64,000 nucleotides of DNA from JAGQOZ01 sp041399205 (GTDB lineage: Bacteria; Planctomycetota; Planctomycetia; Pirellulales; Pirellulaceae): the NCBI GenBank assembly GCA_041399205.1, contig JAWKTK010000010.1:124001-188000 (forward strand). Direction: 5' to 3'. The translations under genes and the position numbers were made by a program. The notes under the pieces are model-generated. The model had not been told where the DNA came from. It did no database searches and saw nothing but the letters and a program-made list of their open reading frames with translations. Below are positions 12,426 to 22,220 of the stretch, piece after piece (positions within the stretch are counted from its first letter, which is position 1; every line of letters begins with the position of its first letter).

Positions 12426-14282
12426 CTAATCCGGTGGACGATCGTCGAGGTTTCCGCTGCCCGTGTCCAGCATGATCGTGCCACTGTTGGCGAAAGTGAA
12501 AGTACTGGTAGCGTTGCTGAAAGTTCCACCGGTGACAATTAGCTTGTCACCATGGCTCGTCATATTTGTGTCGCCGTTGAAGGCCACGTCAAGCGAGAAG
12601 TAGCCACCGGTGGCGTAGTCGATGGTCAATGTGTCGTCGCCGTCACCACCGTTAATCGTTAGACCAAACGGCTGGATCACACCCAGTGGCGAATCATAGA
12701 TCAGCGTTCCGTGGTTCCGCAACTCAATCACGTTCCCGTTGCGGCGGAGGTTGAAATCGTCGTCTGTGGCGGCGCCCTCGACCACCGGGCTTCCCGTAAT
12801 CGCTTCCACAACGACGTCATTGCCATCTCCGCCGGTGTACGAAATCTGGAAGGTTTGAACGCCGGCACTAAAAACAGCGTTCTGACTCAAACCAGCAAAC
12901 GTGCCAACGACAGCGTCCGTCGTTCCATCGTTGTCAATTATTTTGTAGAGCGCTCCCAGCACGATCGGTGTTGGTCCGAAGGAAAAACTCAGATTTCCGG
13001 CTAGTGACACGGTGCCAGCTACGTCGAGCTGATCGTGCTGGGTGCCCGCGTCAGTGCCATTGAGTAGCACATCGAAGTGGCTGCCGGACTGGAAGTTCAC
13101 ATCCTCGGTGTGCAAGATCCCGGTCCCCGACAGCGTGCCTGGGTTGAGCCGACTGGTATTCAGAATCTGTGTTCCGTACGACGCCCCAGTAAAGTTGGTG
13201 CCGTTCCCACTGAGCGTCGCACCCGATTGAATCGAATTGGTATAGAGAGTCGTCAGCGTGCCGTTGAGTTCCAGGTTGGTATTGGCGTTTTGCACATACA
13301 AACGACTGGAAGAATTCGTCGGTCCATTGAGGACTGCCTTGCCGCCACCGAAAACGTAAACCTCTAAGTAATCTGAGGTGGTCACGTTCCCGTCAATCTG
13401 TAACGTGCTACCAGTCGAGGACCTCAAGAACAAAGAAGTGGTACCAGAACCAGACACATCCCCTGTCCACACATTGACCCCTTCGCTGGCGAAGAAGACG
13501 TTACCTGCCGTGATCGACAGCAACTCATCCACCACCGTGATGTTGTTCTCTAGTCGCAACGTGGCATTGGCGGCCAATTCGGTACCGGTGCCTGCCAACC
13601 CGTCGGCTGCCCCCAGCGCCTCGGCATGACGTACCGCCAGTGTGCCCGCGTTGACCGTGGTCACGCCACCGTAATCGTTGCGGGCTGCTAACGCCGTTGT
13701 CCCGCTGCCACCCGTCGAGACATTGCCACTGCCCCTGATCGAACCCGTCAACAACGTCGTGCCTGAGCTATTCGCCGTGCTGATGCTTAGATCGTTGCCG
13801 TTCAAGTCGATCACACTATTCACTGTGAATGTGCCGGAAACGGATTGACCAATTCCTTGCGGGGCAGTCAACATGACGTAGATCACGAACGTGTTGTTGG
13901 TGCCCTGCGAAGAAATTCCCGCTGCGAGTTCGATAGCGTTACCAGAGAAGTGGTAATTCGACCCTGAAATCAGGATGCCACCAAAGTTGGTATTCGCAGG
14001 GAAATCATTTATATTCGCCAGGCCTGCAGCGCCAGATGGAAAGACCAAATCGTCACCAGCACCCGGCCGTACATCGCCGACCCAATTCTCCGCCGTCATC
14101 CAGTTTGTGTCTGCACTGGTACCGCTAGCATCGTGCGCACCGTCCCATGTATAAACGGCTAGCAGGCGGCGATCTTCGAGCAATTCTGTTCCTAGTCGGC
14201 GGCGATTTGCGGACTTGCTGTTGGGTGCGTTTCGTCGCTTGGACCGCTTGCAAATAAGCTTGTTGATTGATTTTTTGAGCAT
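12426..14282 (-). CDS. N-terminal block of giant surface protein: LEDR signal and autotransporter-type beta-strand repeats
   Basis: The start is MLKKSINKLICKRSKRR at 14,282; an in-frame upstream extension to 14,414 lacks a ribosome site. Around residues 30-40 is ELLEDRRLLAVYTWDG, the planctomycete export motif. Then come repeats with the character of PATR/autotransporter-associated beta strands (GTTALAARNDYGGVTTVNAG; LNPGTLSGTGILHTEDVNF), which form a right-handed beta helix in known family members. Near the end is GGDGDDTLTIDYATGGYF. The block is Gly/Ser/Thr/Asn rich with no cysteine-rich or catalytic motif. It closes at 12,426 only because of a frame change. Role inferred: cell-surface adhesion or matrix protein. 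Confidence 0.8.
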   Translation of the reverse strand: MLKKSINKLICKRSKRRNAPNSKSANRRRLGTELLEDRRLLAVYTWDGAHDASGTSADTNWMTAENWVGDVRPGAGDDLVFPSGAAGLANINDFPANTNFGGILISGSNYHFSGNAIELAAGISSQGTNNTFVIYVMLTAPQGIGQSVSGTFTVNSVIDLNGNDLSISTANSSGTTLLTGSIRGSGNVSTGGSGTTALAARNDYGGVTTVNAGTLAVRHAEALGAADGLAGTGTELAANATLRLENNITVVDELLSITAGNVFFASEGVNVWTGDVSGSGTTSLFLRSSTGSTLQIDGNVTTSDYLEVYVFGGGKAVLNGPTNSSSRLYVQNANTNLELNGTLTTLYTNSIQSGATLSGNGTNFTGASYGTQILNTSRLNPGTLSGTGILHTEDVNFQSGSHFDVLLNGTDAGTQHDQLDVAGTVSLAGNLSFSFGPTPIVLGALYKIIDNDGTTDAVVGTFAGLSQNAVFSAGVQTFQISYTGGDGNDVVVEAITGSPVVEGAATDDDFNLRRNGNVIELRNHGTLIYDSPLGVIQPFGLTINGGDGDDTLTIDYATGGYFSLDVAFNGDTNMTSHGDKLIVTGGTFSNATSTFTFANSGTIMLDTGSGNLDDRPPD

Positions 14283-14346
14283 ATTGGTTTTCCTGTGACG
14301 GTGGGGGCGTCTGATAGGGGGCGAACCGGGGGCAACTACTTGCGAA

Positions 14347-14720
14347 TCAGACAAGGCAGAGCTTACCTGCATTTCGTAATGCGAATTCAGCCGCCGAGAA
14401 GCATATGGAAGCAACTATTTCTGTCAGCATTCTTTCGTCTTCCAGCACTTCGACGCTGCCAGTCGACCGGTTTTGAATCCGCGTAGCCGCGTCCTTCGAT
14501 CTTGTTTGCACGAATTCCTGGTGCTTCGAGCCATTATGAATGTCAATCTTTGTGAAGTGCTGTCGGGCGCAAGGATCGAGTTCGACCTGCGTCTGACGCC
14601 AACGACTGCGCCGTCTGACATAGCTCAAGACACCTTCTTAACGTGCGCGCTTCAAAAGCAAAACGAGGCTTTCCGACGTGTGACGCTTCATCTGCAAGGA
14701 CAGATCGCAAGCAACACCGC
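14347..14720. pseudogene. Gene scraps upstream of the giant gene: LEDR-like end and a scrambled ECF sigma remnant
   Basis: On the minus strand, 14,490-14,350 reads NRSTGSVEVLEDERMLTEIV, similar to a degenerate LEDRRML export motif. On the plus strand, 14,580-14,720 reads RIEFDLRLTPTTAPSDIAQD and later HLQG, matching pieces of the broken sigma gene at 16,466-17,080. The DNA at 14,522-14,575 also matches 16,209-16,258 (both contain atgaatgtcaatctttgt). The piece therefore looks like a copy of the 16.2-17.0 kb region with internal deletions. Nothing here is likely to make a functional product. Confidence 0.5.
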
Positions 14721-14779
14721 GTAACATCAGTTGCGCGACGTGCGACTCCTTGCTTGGAATAATATTTTTCTATTTCACG

Positions 14780-16097
14780 TTAGCCGAGTGTATTCCTATC
14801 TTGGCAAGTGAATCGGCGCATCACCATGGCCAAGCCAAGCACGCCCAGAATCAACGAATTCGGCTCTGGCACCGCGGCTGATGTCGTATACAGGCCGCTC
14901 GAGCCATCCGTGAAACTGGCTAAAAAGGCTAGTTTGCCTGATTCGAGTGAGTCGACGCCAAATCGCAGATCGCTCACGTATCTACCGTCGAGCAAATCTC
15001 CCGTCGCAACGACTTTTGCGAGCCTATCTTCGGAAATCGAATTCGTGTAGATTCCCGCTTCGCCGCTCGCGTCCAGCCCGCGAAACGCAATCATATTGCC
15101 CGACACGGAAACTGATGTGTCGCCGCTGAATAATAGTTTCGAAAAGTTACCGTCGCCCATGGGGACAGGTGTATTGAGGTCCGCTACACGAGTGAGTGTC
15201 CCGCCATCCAAGTAGGTCGCGTAAATGCCTTCTTGGCCATTTTCGCCGCGACCCTCAAACGCTACGATCTCGTCGGACAAGTAGGGATGATTGAGAACCC
15301 GAAAATTCCCGATACCGTTTGGGATTGCGAAATTGGTGTCGGCAACGCGGTCAATCGATCCGTCTGCGACGTTTCCGATGTAAATCCCAGTTTGTGAATC
15401 CACGCCGTTACCCGTCCAGGCAACCACGTTGTCGTGCAGAGCAACTCCCGGCTGTCCGAGCCTATCAAATGTGCCGACGCCGCCTGGAATTGCGGTATTT
15501 CGATCGGCAACGCGTTAGCCTCCGTTGGTCGACCAAACGTAGATTCCACGCTGGTTGCTCGAAGTATTTCCCACCACTGAACGCTACCATCGAGCCCGAG
15601 ACAGAACTCAAGACTCATTCCGAAAAATCTCCCAGATCCGTTCGGTATGGCAGTGTTTCGGTCAGCGATTACGGATATCGTCTCGTCGGTCGTAGAAGCG
15701 GCGTATGTTCCAAGTTGGTCGTTGCTTCCGTGCGCCCGAAGGTAGGATTGTCTCCGATGAGGATCTCAAGAATTCGATGTCGGTGAAGTTGCCGTCTCCA
15801 CCTGGAATTGCGTCATTGAGGTCCACTATCACCGAAGCCTGGAGCCGCCTGTTGAGGGCCAAATGAGCATGCTGCCCACTGCGAAACGCGACCGTTGAAC
15901 CGGAAAGAACCGGCTTGCCAAATCAAGCACCAACGCTGTTCGGTATTAGCGTTTGAAGTGTCGGCGATCCTCGTGAACTCTGCAGCGAGGCTATTCTGGT
16001 TGGCGGCCAAAACGAAGATCACCACGATCGAGGGCACGCACACCCAAGAAGCTTTTTGCGAACGAATTCGTGAGTTTGGAATGGGCATTGGGTTCAT
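14780..16097 (-). pseudogene. PEP-CTERM exported repeat protein, frameshifted
   Basis: A minus-strand gene starting at about 16,097 with a signal-like N terminus (SWVCVPSIVVIFVLAANQNS then LAAEFTRIADTSN) and ending with a PEP-CTERM tail (AVPEPNSLILGVLGLAMVMR plus basic residues). The body has at least five units of about 60 residues, each closing with AD.NT.IP.G.G.F; examples are DTNFAIPNGIGNF, DLNTPVPMGDGNF and DLNDAIPGGDGNF. Between these come VAFxG and GIYxxxxxxG segments, as in a beta-propeller. The last 215 residues (15,427-14,780) are open; the N-terminal half needs at least three frame corrections between 15,430 and 15,950. The expected product is exported and sorted by an exosortase. 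Confidence 0.7.
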
Positions 16098-16465
16098 GGA
16101 TTTCTAAAAAAGTTGCAAATCATGGAAAAAGTTTTACGAATACAGTCGAGGTTGCTCTTGATGTGATTTGCACAACTTTGCAAAGGGACGTTTACGTGAA
16201 ATTTGCTTACTTCGAGTCATGATGAATGTCAATCTTTGTAAAGCGCCGTCAGGCGAAAATTCTACAATGCAGTGATCTTCCACTGTTGGCTCTGAACTGG
16301 CACCAATCGGCTTGGCCTATCGCTACTTCAGGTCTGCAGCGTGAAAGAACTGCCGCTTATTGGTTCAAAGATGCGGCCGGCCGGCTGTCCGGTTATTCTT
16401 AGATCAGTTGGATTTTTGCCGGAATTTGGCGCACGGCGTCTAGTCACTTGGATTGAGTACCGAAA

Positions 16466-17080
16466 ATGCGACCGAAGCAGCCAGTTGAGATAGCCGAGTT
16501 GATTGGGCAAGCTAAGTCCGGAGATGCGGACGCGCTCGGGTGTTTGTTCGATCTCTATCAGAGCTACGTTCGATTAGTTGTGCGGATCGAGTTCGACCTG
16601 CGGCTGACACCAAAGATTGCGCCCGTCCGATAGCTCAAGAAACCTTTTTGCAAGCAACGCAAAGTTTTCCGCAATTTTTGGGGAGTACGGAATCCGAGTT
16701 GACTGCGTGGCTACGATCGATTCTTGCGTCGCAACTTGCGGCTTAAATGTTCGACTATCAGATTGTATCGCGATATCCGAGTGGAGCAACACGCCCAACA
16801 CTCGATTGACCAATCGACTGCAAGGATTGGAGAACTTATTTGCTGATCGAGGACTGATCCCCCAGTGAAAGTGCGATTCGTCGAGAGCGATCTGTCATTT
16901 GACTGGATGCCCTGGCTAAACTATCCGGCGAATATCGCGAGATGTTGATCGTCATCTGCAGGGACGAAGTTTTACCGACATCGCAGAATATAGTGATCCG
17001 GACGATCGATAATTAATAAAGGTGTTTGGCGTCGCGCGATTGCGAAATTGAAATTCATTATTGATGAAGAATCGATTTAA
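16466..17080 (+). pseudogene. ECF-type RNA polymerase sigma factor, frameshifted, paired with the downstream kinase
   Basis: Starting at 16,466 the reading is MRPKQPVEIAELIGQAKSGD and LGCLFDLYQSYVRLVVRIEF. In a second frame it continues IAQETFLQATQSFPQFLGS and ELTAWLRSILASQLA, which is sigma region 2 of planctomycete ECF factors. In further frames come LSGEYREMLI, HLQGRSFTDIAEYSDRTI and WRRAIAKLKFIID, the region 4 helix-turn-helix. At least four frame changes are needed. The stop at 17,078-17,080 lies 3 nt before the kinase start at 17,084, a typical planctomycete sigma/kinase pairing. As read it cannot give an active sigma factor. Confidence 0.75.
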
Positions 17081-17083
17081 CTC

Positions 17084-20000
17084 ATGTCATCTGCCCCATT
17101 AGAACCGCCTGAGTCGGACGCGGAAGCGCGAATAACTTTGGCCATGGAATCGTATTTGGCAGAGCTAGAATCGGGTGGCAGTCCCGATATTAATGCCTAC
17201 CTTCAACAGTTTCCTGATATCGCAGATCTTTTAAGGCCACAGTTGGAGAGCATCGCTTTCTTGCATGATGCGGCACCGCCAATGGCTCCGAATCCGCGAA
17301 CGGTGTCGGAGCACGTTCACGACATTAACTCGTCGTCCATGATCGGCGATTATCGGCTGATTAGACCCATTGGCCGCGGCGGGATGGGAATTGTCTACGA
17401 GGCGGAGCAAACCACGCTGGGAAGACGAGTGGCATTGAAAGTCCTTCCCGCGGCAGCAGCCGTTGACTCTCGGCAACTCGCTCGGTTTCGCAACGAAGCG
17501 ATGATCGTCGGGCAATTGTCTCATCCTCATATCGTCAGCGTGATTGATGTCGGGCAGGCAAATCATGTTCACTTTATTGCAATGGAGTACATCGATGGTC
17601 GTTCGTTGGAACAATTGATTACTGACTGGAGACAAGAAGATAACTTCACGACTCCTCTCCGCGATCCGTCCAGTGGTCGTGGTTCTGCTCGATCTGGCCG
17701 TGACGAGTTGAAGCGGCTTCGAATGTCGGCAGAGTACTGCTGCCAAGTCGCTAGTGCCTTAGAGTATGCGCACCAACTGAGTATCCTGCACCGAGACGTG
17801 AAACCATCCAATGTGATGGTCAATTCATCGAACAAGGCGCTACTCACAGATTTTGGCCTTGCACGGATCGCAGACGTGAATTTGACAATGTCGGGCGATA
17901 TCCTCGGCACGATGCGTTACATGAGTCCTGAGCAGGCCAGTGGCGATCAGACGAGTGTTGGCCCATGCAGTGATGTGTATTCTTTAGGGACGACGCTCTA
18001 CGAATTGGTGACCCTGCAACCGATATACGGGGGCGACCACCGAGGCGAGATACTGAAGTCGGTGTTGTCGGGCACTACGAAAGCACCGCGTGTTCTAAAC
18101 CCACACATTCCGAAGGATTTAGAAACAATTATCCTGAAGGCGACTCAGAGCTACATGGGAGATCGCTACCATTCCGCTCAAGAGTTATGCGACGACTTGG
18201 AGAGATTCCTGCGCGATGAACCAATTCAAGCGAGACGACTTTCACCGATCGATTGGATAAGCAAATGGACTCGTCGAAATCAATTCTTGGCGATAGCTGG
18301 CGTGGCGACTACGACACTGCTAATGATGGCATTCGCAATCAGCACGTTGCTCGTGTGGCGAGCTCAAATACAAACCCGTAACGCACTCATCGAAACGAAA
18401 CGTCAGACATCGCAGGCAGAAGACTTACTCTATCTCGCAGACGTCAAACAGGCCTACCAGGCTTGGGAACTTGAACGTATGGATCAAGTCGAAGAAATAC
18501 TGGATCGGCATCTTCCCAAGGATAACGAACTCGATCGAAGGGACTTCGCCTGGCACTTGCTAAAAAGTATGGCGAAACAACCCGAAGCGACTGTCATTGG
18601 CTCGCACCAAGGTGCAGCAAACGAAGTGGCTGTATTTCCAGATGGCGAGCGTTTTGTGTCCGTAGGAGATGACGGTGCGTTGCGAGTTTGGCACATTCCA
18701 ACACGTTCGCTCTTGAACGAAATTGACACCGGTGGAAACGCACTCTTCTCCGTCGCGATTTCGCCGGACGGTGAATCGATTGCCACCGGAAGTACAAAAG
18801 TTCAAATCTGGAATGCTCAGTCCGGCGACCGAGAGATGGTGTTGACCGAGGAAGATGCCAATGCCGAGTCAATTGCCTTTTCCCCCGATGGACAGAAAAT
18901 CGCCGTTGGTTTCCGCTACGATAAAGTGTTCCTGTTCGCTCGATCGGGCGAACTCATTCGGTCAGTTGATGCGAAGTCTCGGTTCGAGTCATTGGAGTTT
19001 TCCAAAGATGGAAAGCGAATATTGGTTCCCAGCCGCATTCCAAGTACCTATAGCAACAGCACAGTGGAATATGTACGCATCTGGAAAGACGACCTGACGT
19101 CAGTGGATCGAGATTTTGTGTCTGAAAGTGGGCCAAATGCACCGTTCGGTCGCTGCAAGTTGGCGACGGTCGCTCCGAGCGGTCAGTTTTTTGCGCTCAG
19201 CGGATACGGCGATGGTGGATACACGATTTTAGCGGATGCCGAAAGCGGCAAAGTGTTATTGACGTTGCCATGGGAGCACAGTGAGATCAAAGCGTGCGCA
19301 ATATCAGCGGACGAACAAGTCTTGGCTGCCGGATTCGATGATGGGACCATCGACTACTGGCAGCTCGAACGATCGGATTCGAGGGCGTTTCTTGCGCCTG
19401 AGCGGAAATACTCGATTCGAGCACATCGTGGGCAAGTTCGATCGATACGGTTCGCGGAGGACAATCAGTTGATTTCTTGTGGTCATGATGGACACGTCAA
19501 AACCTGGCATTTGGGCCTTAGCCAATCCACTAGACGAACGCCTAGAAACGTCTCCGCGATTGAGTGCAGCCGCAACGTGACATTCATCGCACGCGGAGAT
19601 GTGATAGAGCGAATTGACCACAACGGGAAGCGTCTTGAATTGACGGTCGAAGAAGCGAATTTCGTGACCGTTGACCATGCAGCTGATCAAAACCTGCTTG
19701 CCGTCTTTTGCAACGACCGACAAGTCCTTGAATTGCGTTCAAGTGAATCGCTACAAGTCATACGCGATGTCCACCTCGATGAATCTGCGTACGCAATCGC
19801 GTGTTCTCCCACACAGAATAAATTGGCAGTATGTACGATGGGACGTGTCCGTTTTTTTGGCACAGAGGAACTGGCCGAGCAAACGCCAATCACGTTTGAC
19901 GTTGAGAAAATCGCGTACACTGTAGAATTCGCTTCGGATGGAAAGGTAATCGCATATGCAGGTAATTTTGGGGAAATCACCGTCGTAGATGCAATTACAA

Positions 20001-20371
20001 GGGAAAGAATTCACAGCATTCCTACGCACAGTCCGACCAAGTGTTTGACCTTCGATTCGACAAGCAATTTACTGGCCAGCGGACACGACGACGGGTCGAT
20101 TTGTTTGTGGAACTGGGTGACCTGCGAGCCAGTCGCCGTACTAACTGGATACGAAGGAGTGGTCCGCGATCTTAGCTTTTCGCCGAACGGCAGCATTCTT
20201 GCGTCTATCAGTTCGCGTGGCGCTGCTCAGTTATGGTCTGTGAGATCGGCTCGAGAGATCGGTGTTATTTGCCGTGGCCTGGCCGGTTGGACTGTAGCCT
20301 TCTCGTCAGACGGCCACACAATCCATGTTGGATACCAACGAAAATTGGTGACCCTTCGTGCAGACAGGTGA
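17084..20371 (+). CDS. Transmembrane Ser/Thr protein kinase with WD40 repeats
   Basis: 1095 residues, intact. The N-terminal 85 residues resemble the short leader of planctomycete Hanks kinases (YLAELESGGSPDINAYLQQF). The kinase domain spans about 86-375: Gly loop GRGGMG near 97, Lys119 in VALKVL, HRD at 236-238, DFG at 256-258, and a GTMRYMSPEQ activation segment. All catalytic residues are present, so it should be active. A membrane helix follows at about 401-425 (AIAGVATTTLLMMAFAISTL). From about 500 to the end there are WD40 repeats (DGALRVWHI, DGTIDYWQL, DGHVKTWHL, DGSICLWNW), which probably form one or two propellers outside the membrane for sensing or docking. The gene starts 3 nt after the broken sigma gene, so they were likely co-transcribed. 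Confidence 0.95.
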   Translation: MSSAPLEPPESDAEARITLAMESYLAELESGGSPDINAYLQQFPDIADLLRPQLESIAFLHDAAPPMAPNPRTVSEHVHDINSSSMIGDYRLIRPIGRGGMGIVYEAEQTTLGRRVALKVLPAAAAVDSRQLARFRNEAMIVGQLSHPHIVSVIDVGQANHVHFIAMEYIDGRSLEQLITDWRQEDNFTTPLRDPSSGRGSARSGRDELKRLRMSAEYCCQVASALEYAHQLSILHRDVKPSNVMVNSSNKALLTDFGLARIADVNLTMSGDILGTMRYMSPEQASGDQTSVGPCSDVYSLGTTLYELVTLQPIYGGDHRGEILKSVLSGTTKAPRVLNPHIPKDLETIILKATQSYMGDRYHSAQELCDDLERFLRDEPIQARRLSPIDWISKWTRRNQFLAIAGVATTTLLMMAFAISTLLVWRAQIQTRNALIETKRQTSQAEDLLYLADVKQAYQAWELERMDQVEEILDRHLPKDNELDRRDFAWHLLKSMAKQPEATVIGSHQGAANEVAVFPDGERFVSVGDDGALRVWHIPTRSLLNEIDTGGNALFSVAISPDGESIATGSTKVQIWNAQSGDREMVLTEEDANAESIAFSPDGQKIAVGFRYDKVFLFARSGELIRSVDAKSRFESLEFSKDGKRILVPSRIPSTYSNSTVEYVRIWKDDLTSVDRDFVSESGPNAPFGRCKLATVAPSGQFFALSGYGDGGYTILADAESGKVLLTLPWEHSEIKACAISADEQVLAAGFDDGTIDYWQLERSDSRAFLAPERKYSIRAHRGQVRSIRFAEDNQLISCGHDGHVKTWHLGLSQSTRRTPRNVSAIECSRNVTFIARGDVIERIDHNGKRLELTVEEANFVTVDHAADQNLLAVFCNDRQVLELRSSESLQVIRDVHLDESAYAIACSPTQNKLAVCTMGRVRFFGTEELAEQTPITFDVEKIAYTVEFASDGKVIAYAGNFGEITVVDAITRERIHSIPTHSPTKCLTFDSTSNLLASGHDDGSICLWNWVTCEPVAVLTGYEGVVRDLSFSPNGSILASISSRGAAQLWSVRSAREIGVICRGLAGWTVAFSSDGHTIHVGYQRKLVTLRADR

Positions 20372-20830
20372 CAATGAAGCCGACTCTCTCGACGTCGGCA
20401 AGCTAATTGTCTAAGTGCGATCTTGAAGTCTTGACTGATACGAATCGATCGTGGCAAAGCATGCGCAAGACCGTTTCGCAAACGGCACAATTCGCCCCGG
20501 GGAAACGAAAACGCGTCCAGTGCGTTTACAACTAATACCAACTTGTCAAAGGTCCTTTGCCGTCATTCTTTCCCAAAGTCGAACCGTTTACAGAGCGATT
20601 CCGACGCGCGGTGACGTATTGGCACAGAGGGCCACAGGAAGAAGGTGGTTGCCGATCCGCAAATAAGGATATCCTGAAGGAAGTTGTGCCAAGAATTTTG
20701 AACAAACTGCTTAAGATCCATTTGCCGCGACGCCATTTCATGACCAAGGTGGGCGTGACCTGTGCAGGAACTCGCCCGCCACTATTCTCGGCAGTTTTGA
20801 ACGTTGTGACAGGCGAATCGCAAATCTCGA
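20372..20830. other. No recognisable gene; left flank of the integrated element
   Basis: About 460 bp between the kinase and the first small accessory gene. Six-frame reading gives only short frames without family features. There is a small inverted repeat after the kinase stop (GCCGAC...GTCGGC near 20,390) with no T run, so it is not a convincing terminator. The left boundary of the element probably falls here, but no tRNA-derived att copy was found. Confidence 0.4.
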
Positions 20831-21133
20831 TTATCGACTCTGGGTCGCGGACCCTCGCTGGCGGCCTTTGTCTTGTTCGATCCAGTCGTCGGCTTGTTCG
20901 AGCAGTTTTTGAGTTCGCAGTAGATCGCTGTCTCGCAGATACGGCGTGGTTTCGTATTCGCCGTCGTCTTTTTTGTAGCTGCGGTCGATCTTAATGGAAT
21001 AGTTGTCGTAGCCCTTGTCGGTCTTGTGTTTCCAAACGGCCACGCTGATGCCACCGGTTCCATTGAAGCGTGCGGCGGGACGGCCTGATGTTTCTTGGGT
21101 CGTTGCTTCGTTTTGATTTTGTTCGTTATCCAT
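20831..21133 (-). CDS. Small protein of the element's 'GGI.A.W / RSY' family (copy 1)
   Basis: 100 residues, starting at 21,133 with a TGGAG ribosome site about 7 nt upstream. After a polar N terminus (MDNEQNQNEATTQETSG) the core at about 25-85 reads GGISVAVWKHKTDKGYDNY, SIKIDRSYKKDDGEYETTPY, LRDSDLL and ADDWIEQ. The same layout (GGIxxxVW, turn, Yxxxxx RSYxxxxG.w, xxxx DLL, helix ending in WI) recurs in the proteins at 27,004, 35,996, 37,167 and 37,720. The pattern predicts three or four beta strands and one C-terminal helix, similar in layout to PC4-like ssDNA-binding domains; that comparison is only inference. It is the sole copy on the minus strand. Confidence 0.75.
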   Translation of the reverse strand: MDNEQNQNEATTQETSGRPAARFNGTGGISVAVWKHKTDKGYDNYSIKIDRSYKKDDGEYETTPYLRDSDLLRTQKLLEQADDWIEQDKGRQRGSATQSR

Positions 21134-21514
21134 GTTTCACTCCAGTCGTTGATTTTCGCAGGGAGTTACCGCAACGATTGGAAGTCGTCAAGCGTTAATT
21201 GAATTTAGGGGATTGGATTCGCCATTGATGCCAAAATTCCGTCGTTCAGTTCCAATTCGAACGACGTAGCCGTTCACATCCTTCTTCTCCCGGCACGCGG
21301 CTGTCACGCCCAACGTGACACTTTGGATGGCTGTCTACGCTCGTCAGCAAGAAGCGTTTGCTCGCGAAGGCTCGCCAACCTGCCAAGCCGGTTTCCATCT
21401 GCGATGAGACCCTCCGGCTTTCGGTTGCACTTCTCGCTTTGGCCGAGCGTCTTTGGACTGCCATCGGTCACGATGGTCGTGGCCGGCAACGCTTCAACGA
21501 GAAGGAATCTCATC
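21134..21514. other. Leader region of the accessory operon, no gene seen
   Basis: About 380 bp between the divergent gene at 21,133 and the start at 21,515. Frames here are short and none has a good ribosome site or family match. It presumably holds divergent promoters, but no convincing -35/-10 pair could be singled out by eye. Confidence 0.35.
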
Positions 21515-21910
21515 ATGAACGCAATTCTTCAAGCATCTGATTTACGCCAATTCTCTGGCGACCTGGAACGGTTTCGGCATCAATTCAACCGCAACGTCAT
21601 CTACACGCCGGGCGTGCAATATCTGGCCGAGCAAGCTCAGGCTTACTGGCTGATCGACGCGATTGCGTCTTACTTTGGCAGCGATGTCATGAACCAAGCG
21701 ACGCAGAAAGATTCGAGACTAAGATCCATGCAGTTCTGGCGATTGGAAGTGCAGGACGACAGTGGCGTGCTGACAGCTCGAGCGGATGACGGGGTCAAAC
21801 CGTTCGTTCGTCAGGAGATCGAATACACCGACTTTCCGCTGGAGGTAGTCGACATCTGGGCAGGCTTTGATGGTACTCGGTGGACGCTGTACCTGCCGAG
21901 CGAACATTAA
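21515..21910 (+). CDS. DUF6876-like protein
   Basis: 131 residues from an ATG at 21,515 preceded by GAAGGAAT; a longer upstream frame exists but has no such site. The motifs fit DUF6876 as known from plasmids and genomic islands: LRQFSGDLERFRHQFNRNV, YTPGVQYLAEQAQAYWLIDA with IASY, MQFWRLEV, then DDGVKPFVRQEIEYTDFPLE and the ending LYLPSEH. The biochemical function of the family is unknown. It is the first gene of a tight run with the next four (gaps or overlaps under 60 nt), which points to one transcript. Confidence 0.8.
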   Translation: MNAILQASDLRQFSGDLERFRHQFNRNVIYTPGVQYLAEQAQAYWLIDAIASYFGSDVMNQATQKDSRLRSMQFWRLEVQDDSGVLTARADDGVKPFVRQEIEYTDFPLEVVDIWAGFDGTRWTLYLPSEH

Positions 21911-21968
21911 CATCTCATCGCCGGGCGATGTCACATCGTCCGGCAAACCACACGAAAGGAATCGAATC

Positions 21969-22220
21969 ATGCCACAAACTCGCCCTATTAACTCGGCTGA
22001 AAAGCAGAACTTTGAAACGCTGATTTCGGCGATCAAAGCTGACCACGCTTGCCTGATGAGTGTCTTCGACCATCACGCTCAGAAGCCGGTCGTCATGATC
22101 TGTGCGGTCAATCGTCACCCGCAGGAAACGGACGAATTTGAATTCGTGCCGCTGGCCGTCCTTTGCGACGGCGACCCCTATTCGCAATTCATGCCACCGA
22201 TGCAGGAGGGCTCGCAATGA
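21969..22220 (+). CDS. DUF6117-like small protein
   Basis: 83 residues, ATG at 21,969 with GAAAGGAAT upstream. The core resembles DUF6117: NFETLISAIKADHACLMSVF, VVMICAVNRHPQ, FEFVPLAVLCDGDPYSQF and MPPM. DUF6117 proteins are usually found next to DUF6876 in plasmid-like islands, as here. Function unknown. Its stop overlaps the next start (ATGA at 22,217-22,220), so the two are probably translationally coupled. Confidence 0.75.
   Translation: MPQTRPINSAEKQNFETLISAIKADHACLMSVFDHHAQKPVVMICAVNRHPQETDEFEFVPLAVLCDGDPYSQFMPPMQEGSQ

Larger units (their letters stand above)
1..14282 (-). pseudogene. Giant multidomain surface/adhesin-like protein gene, frameshifted, continues past left edge
   Basis: All recognisable coding content from 14,282 down to base 1 lies on the minus strand and reads as one protein when frames are joined. 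The joins can be followed directly: past 12,430 the sequence continues in another frame (LEPIDMTGVTVGDLVFNLP, then TGSLTINRGSTTDDVTVNAL) into the block starting near 12,200. The start at 14,282 is preceded by an AGGA about 8 nt upstream and followed by a LEDRRLLA motif, the usual N-terminal mark of large exported planctomycete proteins. Blocks 14,282-12,430 and 12,200-9,960 are open; below 9,600 the frame changes every 50-300 bp. The product would exceed 4,700 residues. Either the gene is decaying or the sequence here is poor. Treating it as one gene is inference, supported by continuity of domains and strand. Confidence 0.75.
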
